In this document: positions 1-10,200 of the stretch, piece by piece
Layout of the letters: every line of letters begins with the position of its first letter
Position numbering within the stretch: the stretch's first letter is position 1
Assembly (NCBI GenBank): GCA_028736075.1
Contig: CP117875.1
Coordinates: 3,038,001 to 3,102,000, forward strand
Reading direction: 5' to 3'
Source: Chryseobacterium sp. KACC 21268
GTDB lineage: Bacteria; Bacteroidota; Bacteroidia; Flavobacteriales; Weeksellaceae
DNA length: 64,000 bases
Made by a program: the position numbers and the translations under genes
Notes under the pieces: model-generated
Database searches by the model: none
The model's input: only the letters and a program-made list of their open reading frames with translations
What the model was told of the DNA's origin: nothing

Positions 1-199
1 TTTTTGGGAATGTACCGCTCAGTTCAGTTATGTTGTACTAACTGACAGTCTACTTCGATTCCTGTATATATATGAACGTAGCATCTAATTCATATGCAGA
101 TTCTGAATATTTAAAATAAATAAAACCATGACGTTTGTTAGGTCTTTAATCTTTAGCAATAAGTTGAAAGGTTCGATTATTACATCCTTTTCTGATCTC

Positions 200-425
200 A
201 AACCTCCTGCACTATTCTGGTCGAAAATTCATTTATGAGTTGCATGGATTTCGGCATGGATGCCAGAAAATTATTGGATTCATCATGATACCCAATGATA
301 ATATAACAAAAGCATGAAGACCTTCTTCTGATAAACCTACAAAACTCATCAAACAGTTTGGAGTCAAAACCTTCCATAGGCGTAGCGTCGACTTTTTAAC
401 TCTACAGCAGCGATGAGGGCTGTAA
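200..425 (-). pseudogene. nitroreductase-family C-terminal remnant
   Basis: Reading the minus strand in shifting frames gives pieces that fit the C-terminal third of NfsB/YdgI-like FMN nitroreductases: an ALIAAVELK stretch, then DATPMEGFDSKLFDE, then GLSEEGLHAFVILSLGY, then HDESNNFLASMPK. Joining them needs at least two frameshifts, so no product is possible. No N-terminal half is visible. The family reduces nitro compounds or quinones with NAD(P)H; that function is lost here. The assignment rests on memory of family motifs, not on a search. Confidence 0.6.
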
Positions 426-451
426 AATGGGTAACCAAGTGCATAGTAGAA

Positions 452-1166
452 ATGGCCAATAATCGTAAATCAATTTACATTGCACTTGCCGCCAACCTGC
501 TGATCGCTTTGACCTATTTTATTGCAGGAGCTTTCACCAACAGTTATCTATGATCTCTGAGGAAATCTACTTTACCGTTGATATCCCCAATCGGCTGTTA
601 TTGCTTAATGGATTAAAAAGGAGCTAAAGCCGGCAAATGAATAACATCCTTTCCGCTATGGTAAATAATTATATTTTTGGTCGTTTGTATATTGATATTT
701 AGTCTTGGTGGTGCGTTATCCATTTATCACGGTATCTTACATATTCTGGAGCCTAGATTGATGAAAGACCCGTTCTTGAATTATATTGTAATGGTGCTCT
801 CAACTATTTTCGAGGGTACTTCTCTCTTTTATAGCCGTCAATGAATTCAACAAAACCCGTAATGGCCTGAATTGGTGGGATGTGATCATTAAAAGCAAAG
901 ATCTCGCAAGCTTTCTTGTAGTCTTTGAAGATGGTGCGACAGTCGCAGGTCTTATCGTTGTAATACTTTTGATGGGAATCAGCCATACCTTCAAAAGCCC
1001 TGAATCTGATGGGCCGCCTCTATCATTACTGGTATCTGTTTATTTTATTCTCGCCAGCGAAAGCAGAAACTTATTGATGGTTGAAGGAATAGAGCCGGAA
1101 ACGAGAGAAAAGATTGCAATACTGCGTGAAAAAGATGTTGCGGTGGTCAGAACAAAAAACAACTAA
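452..1166 (+). pseudogene. cation diffusion facilitator (CDF) transporter remnant
   Basis: The segment begins with ATG and MANNRKSIYIALAANLLIA, a typical first membrane helix of CDF metal exporters, and hits a stop after FTNSYL. Later frames give SLGGALSIYHGILHI, FLNYIVMVLSTIFEGTSL, then SFLVVFEDGATVAGLIVVI with LLMGISHTFK, and finally ETREKIAILREKDVAVVR. These appear in the order found in intact CDF proteins but in different frames, with several indels and stops. An intact relative would export Zn, Co or Cd ions. The last open piece starts at 882 and is not a gene of its own. Confidence 0.75.
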
Positions 1167-1179
1167 CAACAAACTGAAT

Positions 1180-1240
1180 AAAAAAGGAGAGCAAATAAAT
1201 GCTCTCCTTAATGATGTATTTATAACTTATGATGAATAAG
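1180..1240 (-). ncRNA. candidate leftward small RNA (copy A)
   Basis: On the minus strand a TATGTTTG motif (1254-1247) lies 20 nt after a TTG (1277-1275), matching the Bacteroidetes -7/-33 promoter pattern. About 60 nt downstream is a perfect 8-bp hairpin (GGAGAGCA 1186-1193, TGCTCTCC 1200-1207) followed by TTTTTT on this strand. A second small hairpin, ACTTA-TTCATCA-TAAGT (1224-1240), sits near the predicted 5' end. The ~60-nt transcript is predicted, not shown. Copy B keeps both hairpins. Confidence 0.5.
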
Positions 1241-1243
1241 TCA

Positions 1244-1277
1244 ATACAAACATACAAAATTTATATTAACTTTGCAA
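1244..1277. promoter_or_regulatory. overlapping divergent promoter motifs
   Basis: Leftward: TTG at 1277-1275 and TATGTTTG at 1254-1247 on the minus strand, spaced 20 nt. Rightward: TAACTTTG at 1267-1274, with no clear -33 TTG in this copy (copy B has TTG 22 nt upstream). The motifs overlap, so RNA polymerase could probably occupy only one direction at a time. Confidence 0.45.
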
Positions 1278-1280
1278 TGT

Positions 1281-1345
1281 TTTTTAGAAGACTAAATTAA
1301 TTTTTTTTAAGTTGAAGCTATCTCGATCAGATAGCTTCTTTTTTT
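1281..1345 (+). ncRNA. candidate rightward small RNA (copy A)
   Basis: Downstream of TAACTTTG a ~65-nt segment ends in a 10-bp perfect hairpin (GAAGCTATCT 1314-1323, AGATAGCTTC 1329-1338) and a run of seven T (1339-1345), a textbook intrinsic terminator. The block TTAGAAGACTA in the transcript body is conserved in copy B. There is no gene upstream on this strand except the CDF pseudogene, so the terminator otherwise has no obvious client. Confidence 0.5.
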
Positions 1346-1781
1346 ATAACTTAACATGAAATGTGTATTGTTGCCTTATCTTTTATGCAGCAATGATTTT
1401 AAGAGAGGCATTTGCTTGATTTGGTACAGTTAAATGGCGGGGTTTTATCTTTATTAGTTGATAGTGACACTGTACTTTGATACCTCTTATCACTCACTGG
1501 TTTTGTTATGATCACGTAATATACATTAATATACTCCAGGTAATCATAAAAATATTCATGTGATCTCCAATCTTTATCTAAAAGCTTTTGCAAATCAACA
1601 ATTTGTGAAAAATAATATACTAAGAAAATAAGAATAAATTTGTAAAATATTTTTCATTTTTATAATATTTTAATGAATGCTTCACGGCGAGTAATATAGC
1701 AATAATTTATCAGGAACCTTATACTTTAATTAAGGATGATCGTATTAAGGCTTCCATTTAAGTTGTAAATTCCAGTGATAG
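1346..1781. other. gene-poor stretch
   Basis: AT-rich DNA with only one short minus-strand frame (1399-1593, 64 codons) that shows no recognisable motif and no convincing coding character. I see nothing else here. Confidence 0.5.
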
Positions 1782-1990
1782 TGACCACCCAATTTCAATT
1801 CAAATTGACCAGGTGATTTAGGTTTAAATTGACCACATTAATTTTGATAAAACTCTTGCTTATCATTACTTTCCATTCACTGTTAACACCTCTCTTCTTC
1901 TCATAAATTCCCTCTGGCGTTCCACGCTGTGAGACTGTCTAGAATAGCATCAGCGAGGAAACTGGGTTAAGAAAACAAGCAACAACAGAT
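1782..1990 (-). mobile_element. IS21-family end with IstB tail remnant
   Basis: Three TGACCA motifs occur at 1782, 1806 and 1830, exactly 24 bp apart, the multiple terminal repeats typical of IS21 ends. Just inside, the minus strand encodes SHSVERQREFMRRREVL ending at a TAA (1868-1866), resembling the IstB C-terminus (usually ...RIELKGESMRKKR...). Farther inside, another frame gives LADAILDS, also an IstB C-terminal motif, so a frameshift separates them. No istA and no other end are visible; the element is dead. Confidence 0.6.
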
Positions 1991-2690
1991 TTAACAAATG
2001 TATCTATGTGCATAATCAAACATTTGAAAAATTAACTCGTCAGATCAAGAACGGGAAGTTGTGTATTATAAGTTTGCGCTTGGAATCTTGAATATTTAGA
2101 TAAAACTTTTGGTTATATAACACCTTCCTACGCAGTAAGGCAATACTGTATAGAGAAGGATGCGATAATACACCTTTTGCCTACGACAAGTGGTAATCAA
2201 GACGCTATTTCGATTAGTGAAAATACTAACTGGTGTTTACAATGCATTATAATATAGAAAATCTATGCTAAACATACTTATATCATCTGGATTTTAGCGA
2301 CGTAATTATTAAAAGAATTACTTTTGCAACCCTTTATTCAAAGCAAAACACAAGTGATTTAAACGAAATGGTAACATTACTTGTTATCATTTTTTTTTAT
2401 TAAAATAGAGAATGTAAAAACATTCTCTATCAAAAAGTCAGTTGCCGAAAAATGAAGTTCGGAATTCAAATATACACTTTTTTGTCAAAAAAAATGCGAT
2501 AAGATTCATTATCACATAAATAATCTATAAGATAAGCAAAAAGTACTGCTCGTAAAGGTTTCTTTGGCTTTTTTTTAAGCCTCAAATTCAGCTAACACTT
2601 TCTGAAAGGAAACAGGCTACTATTTGTTACAAAGAAGACGTGGAAAACTACTAGATATTGATAATTATACTCCGATTACTAAAACTTTTT
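1991..2690. other. gene-poor stretch with hairpins
   Basis: A plus-strand stretch around 2080-2250 reads open for about 55 codons (including the segment NLEYLDKTFGYITPSYAVRQ) but has upstream stops and no family I recognise; it may be a gene fragment. A 10-bp hairpin ATAGAGAATG / CATTCTCTAT lies at 2405-2430 and a small GGCTT/AAGCC hairpin near 2569-2585. Confidence 0.4.
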
Positions 2691-2915
2691 ATGGCGGATG
2701 AATCAAAAGATCTGAATCCGGAGACTGAATCTAAAACTGCATTGCAGCTTGGAAAATCAAAGCTTTTAGGCTCAGAAAAACATTTGAGAGAAGTCAATTT
2801 TATCATTAATCGATTTTGTAAAGGACTGGATGAAAAAAAAATTCTTTTATTAACCTCGGATGAAGATTATCTCTCTCCCACTAATCAAGTTTCTGGATTA
2901 AAAAAATATCTGTAA
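2691..2915 (+). CDS. short hypothetical ORF, possibly a fragment
   Basis: The frame begins MADESKDLNPETESK and runs 74 residues, charged and helix-prone, to TAA. It can also be read from a non-ATG start at 2658. Just after the stop, the next frame continues open for about 38 codons (RVTRKCYHYVKNDNN...), which suggests a frameshifted longer gene. I recognise no family. It lies among pseudogenes and may be non-functional. Confidence 0.3.
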   Translation: MADESKDLNPETESKTALQLGKSKLLGSEKHLREVNFIINRFCKGLDEKKILLLTSDEDYLSPTNQVSGLKKYL

Positions 2916-3198
2916 AAAGAGTTACTAGGAAATGTTACCACTATGTAAAGAATGATAATAATATTAGGGATGATGATGGAAAAGTCATTACAGCAAGTGA
3001 AGATTTTATACCGTCAAATATATGTATCTGGATAAATTAGTTGCAAATTAATATTCAGCCAAAGTCATTCCACTTTATTTTAATATGGCTCAGGCAGCGC
3101 GTTCGCATACAATTAACAAAACAACTTTAATATATGTACTTAAAAGAAATCAAAGACAACTCTCTTATAAAAAAAATGTAAAAATAATTTAATCAATA

Positions 3199-3222
3199 AA
3201 AGCCAGCGTGAGAGCTGGCTTT
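3199..3222. terminator. bidirectional intrinsic terminator
   Basis: AAAGCCAGC (3199-3207) pairs with GCTGGCTTT (3214-3222) around a 6-nt loop, with A and T tracts on the flanks. It would end transcripts from the left or from the decayed gene at 3281-4093. Confidence 0.6.
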
Positions 3223-3280
3223 TATCTTACCTTCAGTTCTTTCAATAATGATTTGAACTTGTGGCAAAGGTAAATATTTT

Positions 3281-4093
3281 TTATTCAGAATTACTAATCG
3301 TCTCGTAAATTCCATCTCTTAGATCATCTTCTAAAAGTTCATATAATTTATCATATTTCTTATTCCAAGCAAATTTTGAGATCTCTTTGTATTCTTCAAA
3401 CTTATTAGTCCTAATTGCAAAAACTTCGTAACCCCCATAAACTTCAATAATAAATTCTATTACAACTGTTTCATCACCAATAAAGTGGGAATTTGCACTG
3501 TATATTTCCAATTGATGATCTTAAATCTCAAAGAAATGACGGAGATTAAGCTTTCCAGGATTATTTTGTGAATAATCATCATTTTCGTCCAGCTTTTTGA
3601 TTACAACATATTCGGTTGTCCATAAAGGCCAATAGATTTTATTCAATCGTATATATTATCTCGTGATAATTGATCATCTTGGGTGGAGTTGTACAAACTG
3701 CAACCATTCCAAAACGTCATTATCGAGTAAGGCAGAATACAAAACAAAATGCTCGTCATACTAACCATAATCAAAAAAACCTTCATCGAAGACCATTGGG
3801 TTATCTTCTGAAATATCATATTTCTCTTTAAACTCTGGAGTGAAGACAATAGCTTTATTATTAGATATCGGATGGATGTAAGCAAGCATTTTCCTATGAT
3901 ATAAAATCTCATTTGTTACTGTGACAAAGTCCTTAAATGAATCGATACTGTACGCAATATCATCAGTTGTAGGTAATTCCATAAATTTGGAAGCTAATTC
4001 TTTTGCTACATCCAAGTATATCTACAATATTGGACTTCCCAATTTATAATTATTAGCTAACATTTTTCGCCAGCCACAATCATCAGACATCAT
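3281..4093 (-). pseudogene. hypothetical protein gene broken by in-frame stops
   Basis: Starting at ATG 4093 (MMSDDCGWRKMLANNYKL...), one single reading frame of about 270 codons runs to 3281 with no frameshift but five stop codons: after SPIL, after FFDYG (3763-3761), after LHPR, after IITR and after FFEI. Between them the frame looks strongly coding: MELPTTDDIAYSIDSFKDF, IYWPLWTTEYVVIKKLDEND, HFIGDETVVIEFIIEVYGGY. The family is unknown to me. The 76-codon and 84-codon open pieces (3281-3511 and 3761-4015) are parts of this one gene rather than separate genes. Confidence 0.65.
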
Positions 4094-4209
4094 AGGTATA
4101 CCCTATTCTTATTTATAGAAAGACCGCACATCTCCAATGAATTTTGCTGATAATCTTCTCTAGTTCAAATAAATCTTTTATTCCCATATTACCGGTTTCT
4201 AACTATCGT

Positions 4210-7200
4210 TTAATTTATTATTTTCTTACTGATTGTCACTCCTCCAATTGAAGTAATTCTGAAAATTAAAACTTGATTCGCCTGTCCTACATTGAGCGAG
4301 AGGACTTTTGAATTAATATTTTTAGCAACAACTAATAACCTTCCGTTCATATCAAAAACCTCTACATGATCTAAAGTAGCCTGTTTTGAACTGACGACAA
4401 TATCCTTATCTTTCTTATAGAGCACCACACTGTTCGATTCAAGTCCGCTAGTATTCTCACTTGCTAAAAAATTGGAAGTATAGACCAACTCGAAACGTGA
4501 ATTATAAATACCGGCCTCCGTGGAAAAAGTGTAAGATGCATTTTTTAAATTCTGATCAATATTTGTTATTTTGTCCCGAAGATAAATGTCTTGGCTTTCT
4601 GAGAATATGCCATCTACATGATCAATAGCAATGGTATATGTCCCGGCAGATAATGTACGGAAATTGAGTGGAACGATATCTGAGGAAACGAAAGGCTCCC
4701 TGCCCTGAATAATATATTCACCGTTGTCTAGCCAAGAGGTCAATGCCGTAGATCCGTCGCCCAGATATTTTCCGTCGGATTGGTCGATACCATTGCTTGC
4801 TGAAGACATGTAAGCGATCAGCGTTTGGCCGAATACACCAGCTGGGTTGGTTACGTTCAGCCAGATGCGGCTTCGATTAGCTCCAGATATGTTTCTGAAA
4901 AACTGGTCAGCATCATTAGCCGACGTTCGCATTTTGTTGCTGAATAGCAGGTTTGCAGAGCCACCGGCCGTTTTCTTCTGTACAATAAAGCCCTGCCCTA
5001 TCTGGATAAAGCCGTTAGGTATATCGCTAGTTGCTGATGGAGTTCCTGAACCCGATGGAACACCTGTACCGCCAGCTGTAGTATATGTCGCATAATATGC
5101 GCTGGCATCTGGAACCGCGTTACGCCTTCTCCAGAAGTAAATAGTGCCGTCTATTGCCGCTGCGTTGGCAGCAAGAAAAAGGTCGGCATTCATCATAGAA
5201 GCGTATGGATTAGAGACCAGATTAAATCCTTCACTACCATAAACTAAAGGCACAGTTACAGATCCATTGTTTGGTGTACCGGTAAAGATACCAGTCCACC
5301 GCTGAGGGAGATTTGACCCGCCAGAAGGAATATGATTGTCAGGCATTCTGATAAGATATCCCATCCCTGCAGTAAAACCGGTCACCAGAGGATCGACTAC
5401 GTTGAAAAGATCTGTAACAGGATTGTAGGTATAAAAACGGTTGGACAGTGTTTGAGGAGAGAAATTCTTCAATTTCTGAGATCCATTCAGCGGTGATCCC
5501 CACATCGTATAATCTAATTTATACAGGGCAGCACTACTTCTCTTTAGGATAATATTACCAAAATTCTGCTCATTGCTAAGCTGCACTAGATTGGTATTGC
5601 TCTCCATGGTCAAAGTAGAGCCTGAAGCTACAGTCAACGTACCGTCTAGAGTCAGATCAAAATTATCCGGTACGTATACGTTTGAGCCGTTTGTAATCGT
5701 TAGACTGCATGCATTTAAATTTGTATCTAAAGAATAATTGCCTCCCGAAACAACGGCTGCAGTTCTGATGTCCGGGATTCCATTGGTCCAGGACTTACCA
5801 TTCCATACAGTCGTTCTGGTATCAATTATGGCTGTTTCAGTGAACACAGTTCCACAAGAGGAGTTACCAACGGCAGCCCTGAAATAGGTAGTTCCAATGA
5901 TTTCACCAGCTTCTCTGCTAGTTAATGTATTAGTAGTATTATTAATAGTTATCGGATTAGCAAAGTTCGGAAGATCCGAACGCTGCCAGTAAAGTACCGG
6001 CGCTGTGTTTCCGGTAAGGCTGATTGTTTCAGGCTCAAAAGCGAAGCACACGGTTTGGTTTGCAGATAATATTCCGGCAATAGGAGCGGGGTTGATAGTG
6101 ACAGATGTCTCACCCGTCGCACTAATTCCGTTAGCGTCTTTCACTGTTACAGTATAAGTACCTGTCTGTGTTGGTATTGCCGTGGCAGCGTTTCCCAACC
6201 CACCTGACCATTCATAAGTGTAAGGCATATCACCACCCGTAACATTTGACGCCAAAGCAACAGTCTCATTAGCACAGAATGTTCCACCATTTAAGACGGC
6301 TGCCGTAAAAGCCCCACCTTTAATTCCTGTAAAATAAGACGTCTTTGAAGGCTCTAAAATAGCACCCTCCGCAGTTAATGTTAAATTATTTAATGGAGAA
6401 AAGCGTTTCCAAGGGTTTGTCTGCTGACTGAACGTACCACTCAACTGTGCCGCATACATTGGTTCTACGGAAACCAGGATTTCGGCAGCTACAACATTTG
6501 CTGTGACTGTAGCCAAAGATCCTGTTATTCCTGTCTGTCTTACACTCCAATATCTGCTTAAATAATTTGTTAAACTTTGATTTCCAGGATGCTTCATATC
6601 AGTGACTGATACTTCCACGAAGGCATTTGAAAAAGTTCCTGAAGTGACATCAACAGTTATCGGACTATAAGCAGGAGTACTGGTAAGTTCTCCAATAGGG
6701 AAAAAATAGGAATCAGTTGTAGTAAACGGCCTTCGGACAAAGCCTGTTCCTTCAGCAACAATCATATTTTTAAGGCTAAAAGTTCCTGCTACAGCAGCTG
6801 CTCCAAGTGTAAGATCAAAGTTTCCTATGTTAATTCTACCGGCTGTCAGGGTAAGTAGCCCGTTAACTGTCACAGTACTTGAAAGCGATAGACCGGTATC
6901 AGAATTGTTAACCGTAAGATTGTGAAAGTGTGGATTTCCTGTTCCGCCGATACGCTGCGGTTCCAATCCTGTCATCACAATTGTTTTTCCTGAAAAATCT
7001 ACAGCCTCATTAACTGTAAAATCACCGCTAATTTGAAGAGATGAAGGGAAGACCGCACCTGTTCCGCTTATAATAAGATCATGATAGGCCGCTGATGCCC
7101 CGTTTGGTAGGGCAATCTGTTGGTTTATTCCGGTATATTCTACCGTATTGTGGATGGCTGCCGACGTAAAATTGCCCAGCCTCACAAAAGAACCCGAAAT

Positions 7201-10200
7201 CCGCATAATGTTATCCGTCAGCGGCCTGAGTCCTGCATTACTATTTATAGTTATGTTATTGAAATTTGTCACTCCCGCAATGGTCGCATCAAGATTGGTG
7301 AAGACGACACGGCTTGTTCCCGTTCCTGGATTAAAAGTTCCGTTGTTGATCCATGCACCTGCGCCGTTATTAACGGTTAATTGAGAATCAGCGGGCGCAT
7401 TTAGAATTCCCCCCGTATCAATTTGAATCGAGCCGATAAGGGTAGATAAATTAAGGCTTGGGTCATTCAAGGTTGTAGCAGCATCCGGAATAAATACGGC
7501 CGTTTGGTCGGAAGGAGTTGCGGAAGGTGTCCAATTGTCTGCTGTAGTCCAGGAATTACTTACCGAACCGTTCCAGATTAAATAAGCAGCAGAGGATTCA
7601 TCTAATGTTAGATTTACCTGATCAAAGTTACTGGTAAAGTATAAACCAACATTTACATTGGTGAGCTCAACCCAATTGTCCGTTGTGCTATAGTTGGACC
7701 GACCCTGCTCCAAGGTAGTTCCGCTTGCGTTTATACGTGCCCAGTCTACGAGCTTTTCCTCGTCATTACCATTAAGCTCCGAATCAAGATAATGTCCTTT
7801 TATAATAGCTTTAGTTCCCGCTGCACCAGTTTGTATAAAATCGAAGGTCCTTTTTATTGCACCCGGTCTCCATGCAGGTGCAGTTCCGGTTAATGTCTTC
7901 AGACTTAATGATGTCGGTAGTGTCCCTACGGCTGGAAATATAATTGAAGTGTTTGGATTTCCGAAGGTGTACAGTACGTTGGGCAAAATACTGTTTCTGG
8001 TAGTGATGCCTGTAACATCACCCTGCCCTATGTTTGTCGCATTGGGACCCATCGTCAAAACGTAACTTCCCATATCGAGACTTCCCCTCACACCATTAGA
8101 AGGATTGGCCTGAGGAAGAAAAAGAACGCCATTTACGTTAACTGCGCCACCGGCTGATGTTCCCTCTGGTGAATTTAAGGTCAAGTGATTATAAGTGCCG
8201 GTTACCAGGGTCTGGGCCGCTATAGCATCATATGTCACCTTACCGGTTCCCAGAAAAGTTTTTCCAGAAGGGAAAGGAAGAGATGTCGTATTCTGTGTTC
8301 TTAAATTTCCGTTGACTATGATTGTCGAAAGGAGACCTGTCAGTGCATTTGTTCCAAGATTCAGCGTGTGGTCAATTCCTACATTTAAAATACCATTGAT
8401 GACGACCGGGTTACTCAGAAATACTTCATTTTCAGGCGCATCAAAAGGAACCCGAAGATCATTTAAAAGGTTTGTTGTTCCTGATATTGTCTGATCAAAA
8501 CTCAAGGTTGGATTGCTGCTTCCCATCACAGAAAGATTTGAGGCGGCGCTACCTTGCAGTCCGCCGGCAATCGTATTGGTCACTGTGCCACCCAAAGTAA
8601 GCGTATGGCTGCCGATGGAAAGTTTTCCGGCGGTCAATTTCAAATCTTCGGCGACGGTAGTGTTTCCTGAAAGACTCGTGTTTCCGTGTACATAAAATGT
8701 CTGTGCAAGTCCTTCAAAAGCGGCAAAATTACTGGTTGGATTTGCCGATAAAACTATATCATCAAGCGCAAATTCGTCGTAAGCAGATCCTGTTGCCGTC
8801 GCACCGCTCCATCTTAGATAATACACACCCTTTGCTGGAATGTTTAGTCCTGTAATTGTTGCCACGCGGTAACTTGATTTCCAAAAAGGACTGACGTCCG
8901 CCTGACCAGATGAAACTACATTCAATTGTGAAATTCCTGTAAATGTAACATTGTCAGCAGAATGGCTGAAATTGAAACTGCTGGAAGTCGCTTGGTCATT
9001 GTAAACATAAACTTTATAACCGATACTCAGAGAGGTAATCGGTACTGAAGTCTGGTTTTGAAAGCGAAGTGTAACAGTTCCGGGATTAAAATCCTTCGTT
9101 GAAGGCTGTATTCCCAGCGCTTTATTATTTGCCGAGGTTTCGAAAGCATAAATCCCGCCTGCGCTTACACCTCCGGATGAAATGCCGCGCCCAAAGTCAG
9201 GATTGCTGTTAATGCCTCCGAACGGAATTGCCCCGTCCTCAAAGCCGGTAAGTGACCACGCATTTGAATTAAGTTGTCCTGCTGCAGTTGCTGGGTCAAA
9301 GCCGGCACCTGTAAACGGTCCGTTGTTGACACCACTCACTGTCTCATCAAAATTAATTTTATCGACCGTGTTTGTATTGCTGATCTGCCAACCCAAGCTG
9401 GAAGTACTTTGGTTGCCTTTCAACGGATTCGCCGTTAAGTATCTTGTTGTAGCTGCCGTTCCGTTGTATTCGAAAACTGCTGCATAATAGGTAGTAGAAG
9501 ATGACAATCCAGTGACTGAAACAGTATTGCCCGATCCGGCATATACAACATAATTCCCGGAACCTATTTGTGATCCGGAACCGAAGGCAGTATTTGCTGT
9601 ATAGCCAGTCCCGTCCGCAGGTGATGAAGTAATATCAGTTGCGGCCCTGATCACGACCAGGCTGTTCAGACCAGTTCCTGTTCCTTTTGTCCAGCCTATA
9701 TTGAAACTGTTTGAGGTAACGTTGGTAAACGTTAATAAGGTAGATTGGGCGGTTGGTGCTAAAACAGTCACTGCTGAAAATTCGTCAGCGCCCATATCAG
9801 GTCCCATATTTGGACTGGAATCTGTGCTTCGCACCTGTCCGTCGATGTCGGCAGGAACAGCTGGAATCACCTGTCCTTTTTTCGAAAGTTCTAGGTTGGT
9901 GCCCGCATTTAGATGCAAATCAGACACTGATGTGAAAACGGGCAGGACATTTAGAGAATTGACGTCGCCTCCCGTAGCGGTTCTCCATTGTGCAAGTGTT
10001 GTAGAAACTGCCTCTCCCGATCTTCCTACGTACGTTGCATAATAATCATTATAATTTAACGCCGAAAAAGTAACGCCTGTCGCTATCTGAATAGCATACG
10101 GTCCAAAATAGGTTTCTGTCCCTGTTTTGCCGGTATTTGTAAAGATGTTGTTCCGAACGTCCAGATTGGTTCCTCCGCTAAAATATATAGCAGCCGAAGT

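Larger units (their letters stand above)
1176..1345 (+). repeat. inverted dispersed element, copy A
   Basis: This ~165-bp stretch is clearly homologous to the reverse complement of 50590-50760. Shared blocks include the left hairpin, ACTTATGATGAATAAGT, TATTAACTTTG, TTAGAAGACTA and the right hairpin. Each end is a terminator-like hairpin followed outward by a T run; the middle holds divergent promoter-like motifs. It has no open reading frame of note. Confidence 0.8.

Noticed and set aside
1399-1593. 64-codon minus-strand frame
   Set aside because: No recognisable motif and no neighbour support; kept as part of a gene-poor stretch.
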